A stretch of DNA of 64,000 bases. Origin: Limosilactobacillus urinaemulieris. Lineage in GTDB: Bacteria; Bacillota; Bacilli; Lactobacillales; Lactobacillaceae. The translations under genes and the position numbers were made by a program. Shown here in pieces: positions 24,543-33,357 of this stretch. The stretch is from positions 62,001 through 126,000 of the forward strand of contig NZ_JABUXR010000003.1 of NCBI RefSeq assembly GCF_014838745.1, given 5' to 3'. Position 1 is the stretch's first letter. Each line of letters starts with the position of its first letter. The notes under the pieces were generated by a model. The model was not told the DNA's origin. It saw nothing but the letters and a program-made list of their open reading frames with translations, and searched no databases.

Positions 24543-25748
24543 ATGAAATTCAAACTAGAATATTGGAAAATCAATATTGGAATATATGCCATTATCTGGA
24601 GTTTAATAATCGGGATCCTAACAGCGGGATATTTAAACTTGGTAAACTGGGTCATTAACATTATTTGGAATGAATTTTTTAGTTCTCCAACCGAATTTAA
24701 AACCTGGTACCCATTTATTATTTGTTTACCATTTGGCTTCCTAATCGGCTTCCTTAGTCATAAATTAGGCAATTATCCATTAACAATTGAGGAAGTTCTT
24801 ACCACGGTCCGAATGCGGGGCAAGTTAGACTATCACAATTGGTGGAAGTCATTCACTTTAGGATTACTTGTTCTTGGCGCTGGTGGAAGTGTCGGTCCAG
24901 AAGCCTCCACCACTGTACTAACTAGCAGTATGATTAATTGGCTTGGTGACCGGTTAAGGTGGTCGATCTTTTGCCACCACAATGGTCAAGAAAATAATAT
25001 CTGGCAAGATCGGCTTAATCGCCATCAACTAGAATCAGCGCCACTTTTTAGTCAATTATTTCGAAGTAAAAAGCAAAAAAATCTAATAGTATCTTTTCTT
25101 GTCATTATTGGCATTCTGGGAGCTGCCATTGTCTTCAAACTATTTCCTGAAGAGGGGGTCTTCGGCATTCACCACCACACAATTAACTGGCAATGGGAAA
25201 ACCTGCTTACTGCTATTCCGATAATGATTGTCGGGATTGCCTTTGGTTGGTTATTTATCCGGCTTGAAAATTGGTCAGCATTGATCATTAACGTTAAACT
25301 AAGCAAAGTTTGGCAAGGAGGTATCTTTGGCTTAATTCTAGCAACTTGCTCTTTACTAAGTAATGATATCCTTTTTTCGGGTGAATTTAGAATTGTTCCT
25401 TTTAGTCATGAAGCATTAACTTTATCTGTTCCTCTTTTACTGTCGATTGCTTTTGTTAAAGCAGTTGTTACTAACCTTGGTTTTGCGATGGGCTGGCGTG
25501 GTGGAACTATTTTCCCGGCAATTTTTTCAAGTTTAGCCATCGGTTGTGCATGTGCACTAGTACTTCCCGGCGATGTTCGCGTTAATGCCGTTATTGTCTT
25601 AGCCACTAGTCTCACTGTCATCCTGGGGAAACCCCTGCTAACTAGTATCCTTTTGATTCTCCTAGTCCCAATTGAATTAACTCCGGTAATAATTACTGTT
25701 TCAATCGCTACTAACTGGTCAGTTAAAAAATTTCTCCCCAGCTCTTAA
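24543..25748 (+). CDS. ClC-type chloride channel/transporter family protein
   Basis: The 401-residue membrane protein has about ten helices and ClC signatures. LGAGGSVGPEAS matches the GSGIPE/GxEGP region, and GMGWRGGTIFPAIFSSLAIG matches the GxFxP motif. There is no C-terminal CBS domain. The position of the gating glutamate in GREGP-type exchangers reads Val here (GSVGP), so proton-coupled exchange may be lost and it may act as a channel or fluoride/chloride carrier. ATG follows AAGGAG. Monocistronic with a terminator. Confidence 0.85.
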   Translation: MKFKLEYWKINIGIYAIIWSLIIGILTAGYLNLVNWVINIIWNEFFSSPTEFKTWYPFIICLPFGFLIGFLSHKLGNYPLTIEEVLTTVRMRGKLDYHNWWKSFTLGLLVLGAGGSVGPEASTTVLTSSMINWLGDRLRWSIFCHHNGQENNIWQDRLNRHQLESAPLFSQLFRSKKQKNLIVSFLVIIGILGAAIVFKLFPEEGVFGIHHHTINWQWENLLTAIPIMIVGIAFGWLFIRLENWSALIINVKLSKVWQGGIFGLILATCSLLSNDILFSGEFRIVPFSHEALTLSVPLLLSIAFVKAVVTNLGFAMGWRGGTIFPAIFSSLAIGCACALVLPGDVRVNAVIVLATSLTVILGKPLLTSILLILLVPIELTPVIITVSIATNWSVKKFLPSS

Positions 25749-25756
25749 AAATTAAT

Positions 25757-25806
25757 AAATCCTCCCTATTCTTCTTTCAAACAAAGATTAGGGAGGATTT
25801 TTAATT
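25757..25806 (+). terminator. Bidirectional terminator after the ClC gene
   Basis: AAATCCTCCCTA pairs perfectly with TAGGGAGGATTT over a 20-base loop; T-rich on the plus side. Confidence 0.85.
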
Positions 25807-25850
25807 TCAGTTACTAATTAAATAGTACTCGCTTCACAAGGACTACTCTC

Positions 25851-26771
25851 TTATAGGCTTTCATTGTACTTTTGCTTAATAAAATTAGCAGAGTTCTGTA
25901 ACTTTTGCAATTCTTCTTCAGTCAAGTCTAATTGACTTTGCTCAACGATTCCTTGACGGCCGACAATTGCAGGGTAAGAAAGGTAAACACCGTATTCTTC
26001 ACGGAAATTCGATACAGGAAGTTCAGTTCGTGCATCACTTAAAATAACGTTAACTAACCGTACTGCGGCCGTAGCAACCCCATAGCTAGTGTACTTCTTT
26101 CCTTTGAATACATACCAGCCACCAAGCTTAGACTCCTTATCCAGTTCCGGTAAATCAATGTTCCGTTCTGCAGCAAGTTTAGTAATTGGCTGATCAAGGA
26201 CCCGAACGGTTGACCAAGCGGTAAATTGTGAATTCCCGTGCTCACCAAGGTTGTACCCACTAACAGAACGCGGATCGACATTAAATTTATCCGCAACGAC
26301 CCACTTCATCCGAGCAGAGTCAAGTAACGTTCCTGTTCCGATGACTTGATTCTTCGGCAGTCCCGTCAGTTTTTGGTATAAGGATGTAATCACATCAACT
26401 GGGTTTGAGATTACAACGAGCTTTCCAGAGAAGCCACTCGCCTTGATCTTTGGAGCAACATCCTTAACTGCGTCCCGCGTAAATGGCAATTCAACAAACC
26501 GGTCAGCTTGTGGCTGATCCTGAAGCTTGATATTCCCCACTGCTGAAACGACTACTTCAGCATCCTTTAACGCCGAATAATCATTAACCACAATATTGGT
26601 ATGGTATGGCAAATTAGGCATTGCGTCCTTTAAATCAAGGGCATCGGCATTTACCTTATCCTCGTTGGAATCAATTAATACCAAGTCATCAGCAAACCCG
26701 TTAGCAACAATGTAGTGGGCAACCGTTGAACCAACGTGCCCCATCCCAATAACGGCAACTTTTCGTGACAT
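25851..26771 (-). CDS. L-2-hydroxyisocaproate dehydrogenase (L-LDH family)
   Basis: The 306-residue NAD-dependent enzyme is of the lactate/malate dehydrogenase fold. It has VAVIGMGHVGSTVAHY, VVISNPVDVITSLYQ, GTGTLLDSARM and the catalytic His in GYNLGEHGNSQF. The substrate loop reads SAVGNIKLQ rather than the GAxQKPGExR of lactate dehydrogenase. This loop and the SGYNLGEHGNSQF-AWSTVRV block match my memory of the Weissella L-HicDH, which reduces branched 2-oxo acids from Leu, Ile and Val. ATG 26771 follows AAGGGAG. It is monocistronic. A role in branched-chain amino acid breakdown is inferred. Confidence 0.85.
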   Translation of the reverse strand: MSRKVAVIGMGHVGSTVAHYIVANGFADDLVLIDSNEDKVNADALDLKDAMPNLPYHTNIVVNDYSALKDAEVVVSAVGNIKLQDQPQADRFVELPFTRDAVKDVAPKIKASGFSGKLVVISNPVDVITSLYQKLTGLPKNQVIGTGTLLDSARMKWVVADKFNVDPRSVSGYNLGEHGNSQFTAWSTVRVLDQPITKLAAERNIDLPELDKESKLGGWYVFKGKKYTSYGVATAAVRLVNVILSDARTELPVSNFREEYGVYLSYPAIVGRQGIVEQSQLDLTEEELQKLQNSANFIKQKYNESL

Positions 26772-26854
26772 TCGGAAAACTCCCTTCACACATTAAAATA
26801 AGATTAAAATTAACTTATATTAATGATACCACCTTTAATAATTCAGATCATTTA

Positions 26855-26887
26855 AAAACTGAAGCACTACAAATATGCTCCAGTTTT
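26855..26887 (-). terminator. Hairpin between the DUF3737 and dehydrogenase genes
   Basis: AAAACTGAAGCA pairs with TGCTCCAGTTTT (one mismatch). On the minus strand it follows the DUF3737 stop and ends in TTTTTAAAT. Confidence 0.8.
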
Positions 26888-26894
26888 CTCTACA

Positions 26895-27743
26895 CTATCC
26901 TTGATTATTTTGAATAATTTTAATCTTGCTTTGATCAATTTTCGGATCATCCATAATAATTTCATCGGCATGATCAACCTTAATTTGACCACTGATTGGG
27001 TTCTTAATGCTCATGATTGATCCCTTAATTTCCGCATCAATATTGCTGCACAGTTCAAAATCAAGATCAGTTCGGAGTGTCCGACAATTCTTCATTGTCA
27101 AATGGTCAACATAACATAATCCTTGATCACTCTCAATCGTACAGTTAATGAAGGTGATGTTCTTGGTATTCCAAGCGAGGTACTCACCGCTAATCTTCGA
27201 GTCATAAATGGTAACATTTTCGCAATTCCAAAAGGCATCCTTTGAAACTAACCGTGAATTATGAACCTCAACATTCTTAGCGCCATCAAAAACATAGTTA
27301 CCTACCAGATCAAGGTGATCAACATAAATGTTCTCACTGTTCATCCCTAGATAATCTCCATTGGCATACACATCATGCATTTTAATGTTCTTACAGCTCC
27401 ACATCGTCTCTTCAGCGTCAGAGAAGTGAACGTTATCAAGGATAATGCCGTCACACCGCCGGAATTCCTTTGGGGCTTGAATAGTGCTGTCAGTAATTTC
27501 AATGTCATTGGTATACCAAATCCCGGAACGCGACATCTCTTCAAAAATCGTGTCCGTTACCTTAATGTGATCAGAATACCAAAGTGGATACTTCCAAGTG
27601 AAAAGAACACCATCTAACGTTAAATTAGCTGTCTCCTTTAGGGGTGATTCACCCTTCCCAAATGTGGTGTTAATTAATTTTGTGTCGTGAATCCCGTAGA
27701 GTGGTCGTTCACCATCATAATAGTCATCTTTAATTTCTTGCAT
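26895..27743 (-). CDS. DUF3737 family beta-helix protein
   Basis: The 282-residue protein begins QEIKDDYYDGERPLYGIHDTKL and is built from short repeats such as ITDSTIQA, NIKMHDVYANG, VEVHNSRLVSKDAFWNC and ITFINCTIESDQGL. The pattern of alternating hydrophobic and polar residues indicates a right-handed parallel beta-helix. This matches DUF3737, a cytosolic family common in lactic acid bacteria with no known activity. ATG at 27743 with AAAGGGG upstream is chosen over a longer frame to 27788. Confidence 0.82.
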   Translation of the reverse strand: MQEIKDDYYDGERPLYGIHDTKLINTTFGKGESPLKETANLTLDGVLFTWKYPLWYSDHIKVTDTIFEEMSRSGIWYTNDIEITDSTIQAPKEFRRCDGIILDNVHFSDAEETMWSCKNIKMHDVYANGDYLGMNSENIYVDHLDLVGNYVFDGAKNVEVHNSRLVSKDAFWNCENVTIYDSKISGEYLAWNTKNITFINCTIESDQGLCYVDHLTMKNCRTLRTDLDFELCSNIDAEIKGSIMSIKNPISGQIKVDHADEIIMDDPKIDQSKIKIIQNNQG

Positions 27744-28008
27744 GTTAGTTATTCCCCTTTGCGATCCTCTTCTTATCAAGATCTCCACTAACTAAGAATA
27801 ATCCTATAATATTAATTAGTGCAATTAATATCCTTATTTTAAAATAGCACTAACTAATTAAAAGTAAAAATACTTATACCTAATTACGTTATATTCGGTT
27901 CTTGAATAACTAATTGTCGAGAAGCATTACCTAGGGCGTCAATATAAATTGATGTACAATCAAGGATGAAGCAATTTTAGTTTAAGGATAGATAAAGGAA
28001 TGATGATT

Positions 28009-29169
28009 ATGAAGTACGATTTTGACACAATTCTTGATCGCCAGCATACTAATTCAGAGAAATGGGATGTTAAACCAGGCGAATTACCAATGACAACTGC
28101 TGATATGGACTTTAAAACGGCTCCTGAAATCATGCAGGCAATGAAGGATAAAATTAATGCCGGTGCTTTCGGCTATGAATACCCTAGCCAAGAATATTTT
28201 GACGCCGTTGCTCACTGGTATAAGACTGAACATAATGCAGATGCACAAACCTCCTGGATGCGTTTTGCTACGGGAGTAATTCCTTCGATTACTGCTAGCG
28301 TTAATCATCTAAGCCATACGGGTGATAATGTTCTCCTGATGGAACCAGTCTATAATACCTTCTATAATTCAATCCTAAATAGTGGTCGTCACGCCCTAGC
28401 AAGCCAATTAAAGTATGATCGTTCTACCTATACTTATTCCGTTGACTGGGATGACCTCGAAGAAAAGATGAGCAACCCGTTAACGACCCTGATGATTCTC
28501 TGTAATCCACACAACCCAACCGGTTATGTTTGGTCTCGTGATGAGCTAATGCGGATTATCAAATTAGCACAAAAACACGGTGTAGTTGTTATTAGCGATG
28601 AGATTCACGGTGACTTAGTTTTAAAGGGTCCTGACTATACACCAACTTTTTCTCTTCCCGAAGAATACCGCCAAAACCTAGTTACCCTAGTTTCAACAAG
28701 TAAAACATTTAACGTTGCTGCCCTTCACGCTGCAACAGGAATCGTTGCTAATCCGATCCTGCGTGAACGCTTTACCCGGGCAATTAATAAGTATGAAGTT
28801 GCTGAACCGAACCTTCTTGCCATTCCTGGTACCATTGCTGCCTATACTCAAGGTGCCGACTGGCTTCACCAACTCAAGAAATACTTACTGGGTAATCGAG
28901 AATACTTAGAACAATTTATCAGCGATAATTTACCTCAGCTTCACGTTGTTCCTGGTACAGCTACCTACCTTGTCTGGATTGATGTTAGTGAAGTCACCAA
29001 TGATAGCAATGCCCTTGCACAAAAGATCCGTCAAGAAACTGGGTTAATTATTAATCCAGGAACTTACTACCATGGTAACGGTAATGAGTTTATCCGGATC
29101 AACATTGCTTACCCGCTTGTCCAAATCAAGGATGGGTTAAGCCGGTTAGCTAAGGCAATTAAAAACTAA
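28009..29169 (+). CDS. PatB/MalY-family PLP aminotransferase or cystathionine beta-lyase
   Basis: The 386-residue fold-type I PLP enzyme opens YDFDTILDRQHTNSEKWD and has MTTADMDFKTAPEI, FGYEYP, LCNPHNPTGYVW, SDEIHGDLVL and the PLP-binding Lys in VSTSKTFNVAAL. These are typical of PatB/MalY/PatC proteins, which cleave cystathionine or cysteine (C-S lyase) and can transaminate. I chose ATG 28009 because AAAGGA is nine bases upstream. It is divergent from the DUF3737 gene and monocistronic. Sulfur amino acid metabolism is the most likely role. Confidence 0.9.
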   Translation: MKYDFDTILDRQHTNSEKWDVKPGELPMTTADMDFKTAPEIMQAMKDKINAGAFGYEYPSQEYFDAVAHWYKTEHNADAQTSWMRFATGVIPSITASVNHLSHTGDNVLLMEPVYNTFYNSILNSGRHALASQLKYDRSTYTYSVDWDDLEEKMSNPLTTLMILCNPHNPTGYVWSRDELMRIIKLAQKHGVVVISDEIHGDLVLKGPDYTPTFSLPEEYRQNLVTLVSTSKTFNVAALHAATGIVANPILRERFTRAINKYEVAEPNLLAIPGTIAAYTQGADWLHQLKKYLLGNREYLEQFISDNLPQLHVVPGTATYLVWIDVSEVTNDSNALAQKIRQETGLIINPGTYYHGNGNEFIRINIAYPLVQIKDGLSRLAKAIKN

Positions 29170-29224
29170 CTTCTTGAATTAGCGTTATGATAGAAGTTAA
29201 TCGTATTTTAGGGAGTATCTAAGT

Positions 29225-30247
29225 TTGAGTAAGCTAAAAAAGCATATTAATCGTGAAATGGATCTTTGGGAACATAATCAAGCAAACGAGTTAGCAAAGA
29301 TTCGTGCATCACAGCGTCACCTGATTTACAACTTAATTGCCTATGTTTCAATTTCAATTATTGAATATTGGTTAGCTGAAATCAGTAAGTCGCAAACTTT
29401 ACGGGCCGATGCATTTAACAACTTATCTGGAATTATCTCAACATTTCTCTTAATGATGGGACTTCATATTGCACAAGACATTGACGATGATGATATTGCT
29501 GGTGTGGAAATGCCGGACGAAAATGAAAGCATTCTTGGTGGCGATCAACGGATGCAGTTTATTTGCTGGCGATATGAAACTGTCTTTTCCCTAGTAACCG
29601 CTGTTATCATGGTTGTGATTGCATTTGATGTTATTCTTGACGGAATTAAAGCTCTGTTGAATCCTGCTAGTCGGGTGGTTCCCCAACCAATTGCTCTTGT
29701 TGGGGCCGGAATTGCTTCGGTGATCATGCTTGTCGTCTGGTACATGAACCGTAAAGCTGGTCAACGACTACAAAACGCTGCCCTCCTAGCTTCGGCCCAA
29801 GATAGTCTTGCCGATGCCTTTACTAGTATTGGAACCATGGTTGCGATCGCTGGGGCCCTCCTCTTTGACCTGGCATGGCTTGATGGGGTTACCAGTATCA
29901 TCGTTGGTTTCTTTATCCTCTATTCTGGATTAAAAATCTTCTTCCAGACGAGCTTAAACCTGGTCGATTATTTTGATCCAAAAGCCGAGCGGGAATATAA
30001 GCAAGCAATTTTGAAGGTCAAAAAAGTGAAAAACGTCGCTGAACTAAAAGCCCACTATAACGGGAATGTCGTTTCTCTCGATGCTACAGTTTTGGTTGAT
30101 GCCAAAATGACCATCTTGGAAAGTTATCAGCTTTCTGAAAAGATTGAACGAACTCTGCGAAAGAAATTTGGAATCGTTGATACTGATATTTCCTTTATTC
30201 CCGCTCCCGGAACATTCTCTGATAAGGACGTTAAGGGGCACTTCTAA
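29225..30247 (+). CDS. Cation diffusion facilitator (CDF) transporter
   Basis: The 340-residue protein has an N-terminal cytosolic region, six predicted helices (about residues 35-215) and a C-terminal ferredoxin-like cytosolic domain (from about 250). Metal-site residues are visible as Asp in LRADAFNNLSG (helix 2) and Asp residues in SAQDSLADAFTSIG (helix 5). CDF proteins export Zn, Mn, Fe or Co by proton exchange; the metal is not clear because the usual HD pair in helix 2 reads RAD. Start is TTG with GGGAG upstream. Confidence 0.87.
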   Translation: MSKLKKHINREMDLWEHNQANELAKIRASQRHLIYNLIAYVSISIIEYWLAEISKSQTLRADAFNNLSGIISTFLLMMGLHIAQDIDDDDIAGVEMPDENESILGGDQRMQFICWRYETVFSLVTAVIMVVIAFDVILDGIKALLNPASRVVPQPIALVGAGIASVIMLVVWYMNRKAGQRLQNAALLASAQDSLADAFTSIGTMVAIAGALLFDLAWLDGVTSIIVGFFILYSGLKIFFQTSLNLVDYFDPKAEREYKQAILKVKKVKNVAELKAHYNGNVVSLDATVLVDAKMTILESYQLSEKIERTLRKKFGIVDTDISFIPAPGTFSDKDVKGHF

Positions 30248-30270
30248 TTTGTGATGTTTCATATGAAACA

Positions 30271-30304
30271 AAAAATGAGGTTCAATTTTGAACCTCATTT
30301 TTTT
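30271..30304 (+). terminator. Bidirectional terminator between CDF and LPXTG genes
   Basis: AAATGAGGTTCAA pairs with TTGAACCTCATTT, then TTTT. A perfect palindrome, GTTTCATATGAAAC (30256-30269), lies just before it. Confidence 0.9.
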
Positions 30305-30320
30305 GTTATCAATATAATCT

Positions 30321-32267
30321 TTAGAAATTATCTCGTTTTCCTTTGAATCCTAGCAAGCTAAACAATGCTCCAAGGACAGCAAGCCCAATCAATCCTGTAT
30401 GACGCTGATTACCGGTCTGTGGCAATTGACTTTGCGTTGTTGGAGTGTTAGTCACTACCTTGTCCTGGCTTTGTACAGGCCAGCTTGTTTTATTAACTAA
30501 TAACTGATTATTAACCTGCTTGTCAGGGACAACCTGTTCACCGGGAGTTCCAGGAATTACCTTAACACCGTCCGTTGGTCCTTCTGGAGTTTCATTAGTT
30601 CCTGGCTCAGGAGCTGGGGTCTCTCCAGGAGTAGTCGGAGAAGTAGGAGTTTCTGGAGCAACTGGTGTGGTTGGTTGCTGAGGAGTTGTTGGCTTCTCCG
30701 TTGGCGTACTTGGTTGTTCTGGTGTCGTTGGCGTTTCTGTTGGCGTTGTCGGCTGTGCTGGTGTACTGCTATTCTTAGTGTAGTAAACAGTGATCGTAGT
30801 GTGTTTATTGGACTTAGCATCGACCAGCATTTGATCGATTAGCTTCTGATTGTCATCAACCAACCGGTACCCCGGAATCGTTGGTGAAACCACGTCAAAT
30901 AGCTTTGACTTAGCTTGTTGTTCGTCTAAGTCTTGTGCCAAAATTTTACCGTGCTGATCAATTGCGTAGTAAGTCGTCGGCTGTTCAGCAACCACTTGTG
31001 ATTTAGCCTTTGATGCTGCATATACGGCAAATGTGGTTGGAAAAACCGGGCTTCCTGGATTTGCTGGTTGTCCAGGGTTATCAGGAACAACCGGTATACT
31101 AGCGTGTTTAAGAATTACCTGGTAAGTTGTTTCCTTTTGTGGGAAATTAGCTACCTCTGGATAGTTGTCACTAACATACTGGTAGCCCATGCTTAGATAA
31201 TCTTTAATTCTATTGCTTTTCTCATAATCAATTGATGCTCCCGGCTTACCACTTACTGTATCTGTAGAAAGAATCTTGTTGTTATCATCCTGATCAATAT
31301 ATTCGATCGCAACTGTTACCTCTTCCACAGCGTTCTTTTTGTAGACAACCCGAACAACCTTGTTAGGCTGCTCGGTAGTAATGGTAGCACCATCAACTTC
31401 TTCATTTACTGGTGTATAACCAGCAATTTCTGGTGCCTTAACCTTACCGAATTGGTGTGACTCAGTCTTCCACTTTCCGGGAGTAATCACTTTACCTGTC
31501 ACGCTATCAACAATTCTTTCTGTTTTTTCAAACGTGAATGACGTTACCGTATTATCTCTTAATTTTTTGCCGTCTTGATCAACGTACTCTACCGTTTGTG
31601 AACCAGGAAGAGTCGTATTAACTGTTTTGGTACCATGGGTAAAGTAAACGTTAAAACTAAAAACATGGTTAGCTTCAGTAAACTGTAACTGCCTCCCCTC
31701 ATTAAATACTGGGGTGAAGTTATCAGAAACATACTGGTAGCCTTTTTCACCAAGACTATTTACCTTGGTATTAATTAAGTTTTCTCCCTGAGATTGTTGA
31801 ACATGCGTACCAAAGTAGCCCTTAAAACTGTCTTGTCCCAAGCTTTGGTTATTAGTCTGATCAATATAATTAATTGTGACATGACCAACTTTATAGTAAG
31901 GAACAATACTTACATCTTGATTAGCATCCGGGTGGAGTGTTTTATTTGTCCCTTCCTCTTGGTACTGAATTGTTCGGTCAATTGTAACCGCCTGGTCTGA
32001 TTGGACTTCGCCATTATTTCCCAATTGATTCTGAACGGCTTTAATTGCATTTTGCGTTTGTTCTTGATTATTCTGTTCTTGATAATTTGAATTTTGCGCA
32101 GGTTGATTAGTTTGACTTACTGTATCGGCCTTAACGTTATTGACAGCACTGCCCATAAAGAAGAGCGTTGTTCCTAACATTACCGAAACAGTCCCAATTT
32201 TCAGTTTCCGTAAGCTAAATCGCTGTTTAACCTTGACCGGATTCTGTCGGTCCTTTACAAATTTCAT
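30321..32267 (-). CDS. LPXTG-anchored surface protein with mucin-binding-type repeats
   Basis: The 648-residue protein has a long signal peptide with the YSIRK-like motif FSLRKLKIGTVSVMLG, ending around VKADT. Next come MucBP-type domains (GHVTINYIDQTNNQ from about residue 127; VAIEYIDQDDNN near 320) and a Mub B-like segment between them (TVEYVDQDGKKL...VRVVYKK). A Pro/Thr-rich wall-spanning region of TPTEKPTTPQQP-type repeats covers about residues 505-570. The sorting signal LPQTG is at about 615, followed by a hydrophobic helix and KGKRDNF. Sortase A should fix it to the wall. Adhesion to mucus is a family-level inference. ATG follows TAGGAGGG. Confidence 0.92.
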   Translation of the reverse strand: MKFVKDRQNPVKVKQRFSLRKLKIGTVSVMLGTTLFFMGSAVNNVKADTVSQTNQPAQNSNYQEQNNQEQTQNAIKAVQNQLGNNGEVQSDQAVTIDRTIQYQEEGTNKTLHPDANQDVSIVPYYKVGHVTINYIDQTNNQSLGQDSFKGYFGTHVQQSQGENLINTKVNSLGEKGYQYVSDNFTPVFNEGRQLQFTEANHVFSFNVYFTHGTKTVNTTLPGSQTVEYVDQDGKKLRDNTVTSFTFEKTERIVDSVTGKVITPGKWKTESHQFGKVKAPEIAGYTPVNEEVDGATITTEQPNKVVRVVYKKNAVEEVTVAIEYIDQDDNNKILSTDTVSGKPGASIDYEKSNRIKDYLSMGYQYVSDNYPEVANFPQKETTYQVILKHASIPVVPDNPGQPANPGSPVFPTTFAVYAASKAKSQVVAEQPTTYYAIDQHGKILAQDLDEQQAKSKLFDVVSPTIPGYRLVDDNQKLIDQMLVDAKSNKHTTITVYYTKNSSTPAQPTTPTETPTTPEQPSTPTEKPTTPQQPTTPVAPETPTSPTTPGETPAPEPGTNETPEGPTDGVKVIPGTPGEQVVPDKQVNNQLLVNKTSWPVQSQDKVVTNTPTTQSQLPQTGNQRHTGLIGLAVLGALFSLLGFKGKRDNF

Positions 32268-32345
32268 TATTATCCCTCCTAATAATAACCAATGGATGCA
32301 TCTAGCTTAATTTTAATATAATTATTATCTAAATTCATCTTTGAA

Positions 32346-32389
32346 ACAAAAAAGACACCTGCTAAATCATAACGACTTAGCAGGTGTCT
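32346..32389 (-). terminator. Terminator of the tRNA pair
   Basis: AGACACCTGCTAA pairs perfectly with TTAGCAGGTGTCT. On the minus strand it ends in TTTTTTGTTT just after tRNA-Gln. Confidence 0.88.
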
Positions 32390-32395
32390 ACTGTA

Positions 32396-32467
32396 TTGGG
32401 CTAGCTGGATTCGAACCAGCGCATGACGGTACCAAAAACCGTTGCCTTACCGCTTGGCTATAGCCCA
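32396..32467 (-). tRNA. tRNA-Gln (anticodon TTG)
   Basis: The minus strand folds as a cloverleaf: acceptor TGGGCTA/TAGCCCA, a D arm with AGCCAAGCGGTAAGGC, anticodon stem ACGGT/ACCGT around loop TTTTGGT (anticodon at 32433-32435), and a T arm GCTGGTTCGAATCCAGC. CCA is not encoded. Transcribed with tRNA-Glu. Confidence 0.95.
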
Positions 32468-32473
32468 ATAAAG

Positions 32474-32545
32474 TGACCCGTGCGGGATTTGAACCCACGA
32501 TACCAGCGTGAAAGGCTGGTGTCTTAACCACTTGACTAACGGGTC
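32474..32545 (-). tRNA. tRNA-Glu (anticodon TTC)
   Basis: Acceptor GACCCGT/ACGGGTC, anticodon stem CCAGC/GCTGG around CTTTCAC (anticodon at 32510-32512), and T arm GTGGGTTCAAATCCCGC. CCA is not encoded. It is six bases upstream of tRNA-Gln on the same transcript. Confidence 0.95.
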
Positions 32546-32567
32546 ATACTATAACACAGCACAAATA

Positions 32568-32596
32568 ATAATATCAAGTCTTTCTCTAAATTACAA
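32568..32596 (-). promoter_or_regulatory. Promoter of the tRNA-Glu/tRNA-Gln pair
   Basis: On the minus strand TTGTAA (32591-32596) and TATTAT (32568-32573) are 17 bases apart; initiation would fall about 15 bases before tRNA-Glu. Confidence 0.65.
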
Positions 32597-32723
32597 GCAT
32601 CTTTTTAAATTTATTTGCTTTTCAACTAACTTAAGAAATAAGCAAGAATTGCCACACAATAATCTTCATTTTTATGAGGTATTCTTAGGTTAATCGAAAA
32701 TAACATTTAACTAGGAGGTTATT

Positions 32724-33281
32724 ATGAAAAAGCAACCATTCAAGAAGCAACTCACTCATTTGCTAGCAGTTACTGTCTTAACCGCCAGTTCTTTAGGTGG
32801 TATCGCACTCGTCACAAACACAGCTGTCTCTGCCGCTACCGTCTCAACCAGTAAAATTAAACTTAACGAAAAGGATGCTGTGAAAAAGTTCCACAAGCAG
32901 TTTAAGAACGTTGAGGTTGATGAAATTCAATTAGAAACCAAAGGAAACAAGTTCGTTTACGAAATTTCTGGTGCGGATAATCAAAAAGAATATTCAGCTG
33001 ATATTGACGCAAAGTCTGGTAAGGTTACCAATACCAAGTCAGAGACGTTAGAAAACGGTGAGCAAAAGACTAATCTTGATTTAGATAAGGCCATTAGTCG
33101 GAAGCAAGCCAATAAGATCGCTGAAAAGGCCGCTAAAAAAGGACAAGGGCAAGCCTGGACTCTTGAAAACGACAACGGCACCCCGGTATGGGACGTTGAA
33201 GTCGTAAACGGTCAGAAGTCAACTGAGGTTAAGGTTAATGCTCAAAACAAGAAAGTAATTAGCGTCGAAACTGATGACTAA
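32724..33281 (+). CDS. Secreted PepSY-domain protein
   Basis: The 185-residue protein has a signal peptide (hydrophobic stretch about residues 12-34, possible cleavage after AVSA-A). Two PepSY-like repeats follow (about residues 45-103 and 110-183). The repeats show the pattern KFVYEISGADNQKEYSADID and TPVWDVEVVNGQKSTEVKVN. PepSY domains are thought to inhibit or modulate peptidases at the cell surface. There is no lipobox or LPXTG motif. ATG follows TAGGAGG; the gene is monocistronic. Confidence 0.85.
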   Translation: MKKQPFKKQLTHLLAVTVLTASSLGGIALVTNTAVSAATVSTSKIKLNEKDAVKKFHKQFKNVEVDEIQLETKGNKFVYEISGADNQKEYSADIDAKSGKVTNTKSETLENGEQKTNLDLDKAISRKQANKIAEKAAKKGQGQAWTLENDNGTPVWDVEVVNGQKSTEVKVNAQNKKVISVETDD

Positions 33282-33298
33282 AAATTTGTTTAAAGAAT

Positions 33299-33348
33299 AA
33301 AAAGGCAATCTCAGATCGGTTAACTACCAATTGGGGATTGCCTTTTTG
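33299..33348 (+). terminator. Bidirectional terminator between PepSY and tpx genes
   Basis: AAAAAGGCAATCTC pairs with GGGATTGCCTTTTT with one wobble, flanked by A and T runs. Confidence 0.85.
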
Positions 33349-33357
33349 GAATCTTTT

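Noticed and set aside
32548-32577. TTGATA/TATAGT as the tRNA promoter
   Set aside because: Its start point would fall inside tRNA-Glu; the pair at 32568-32596 is better placed.
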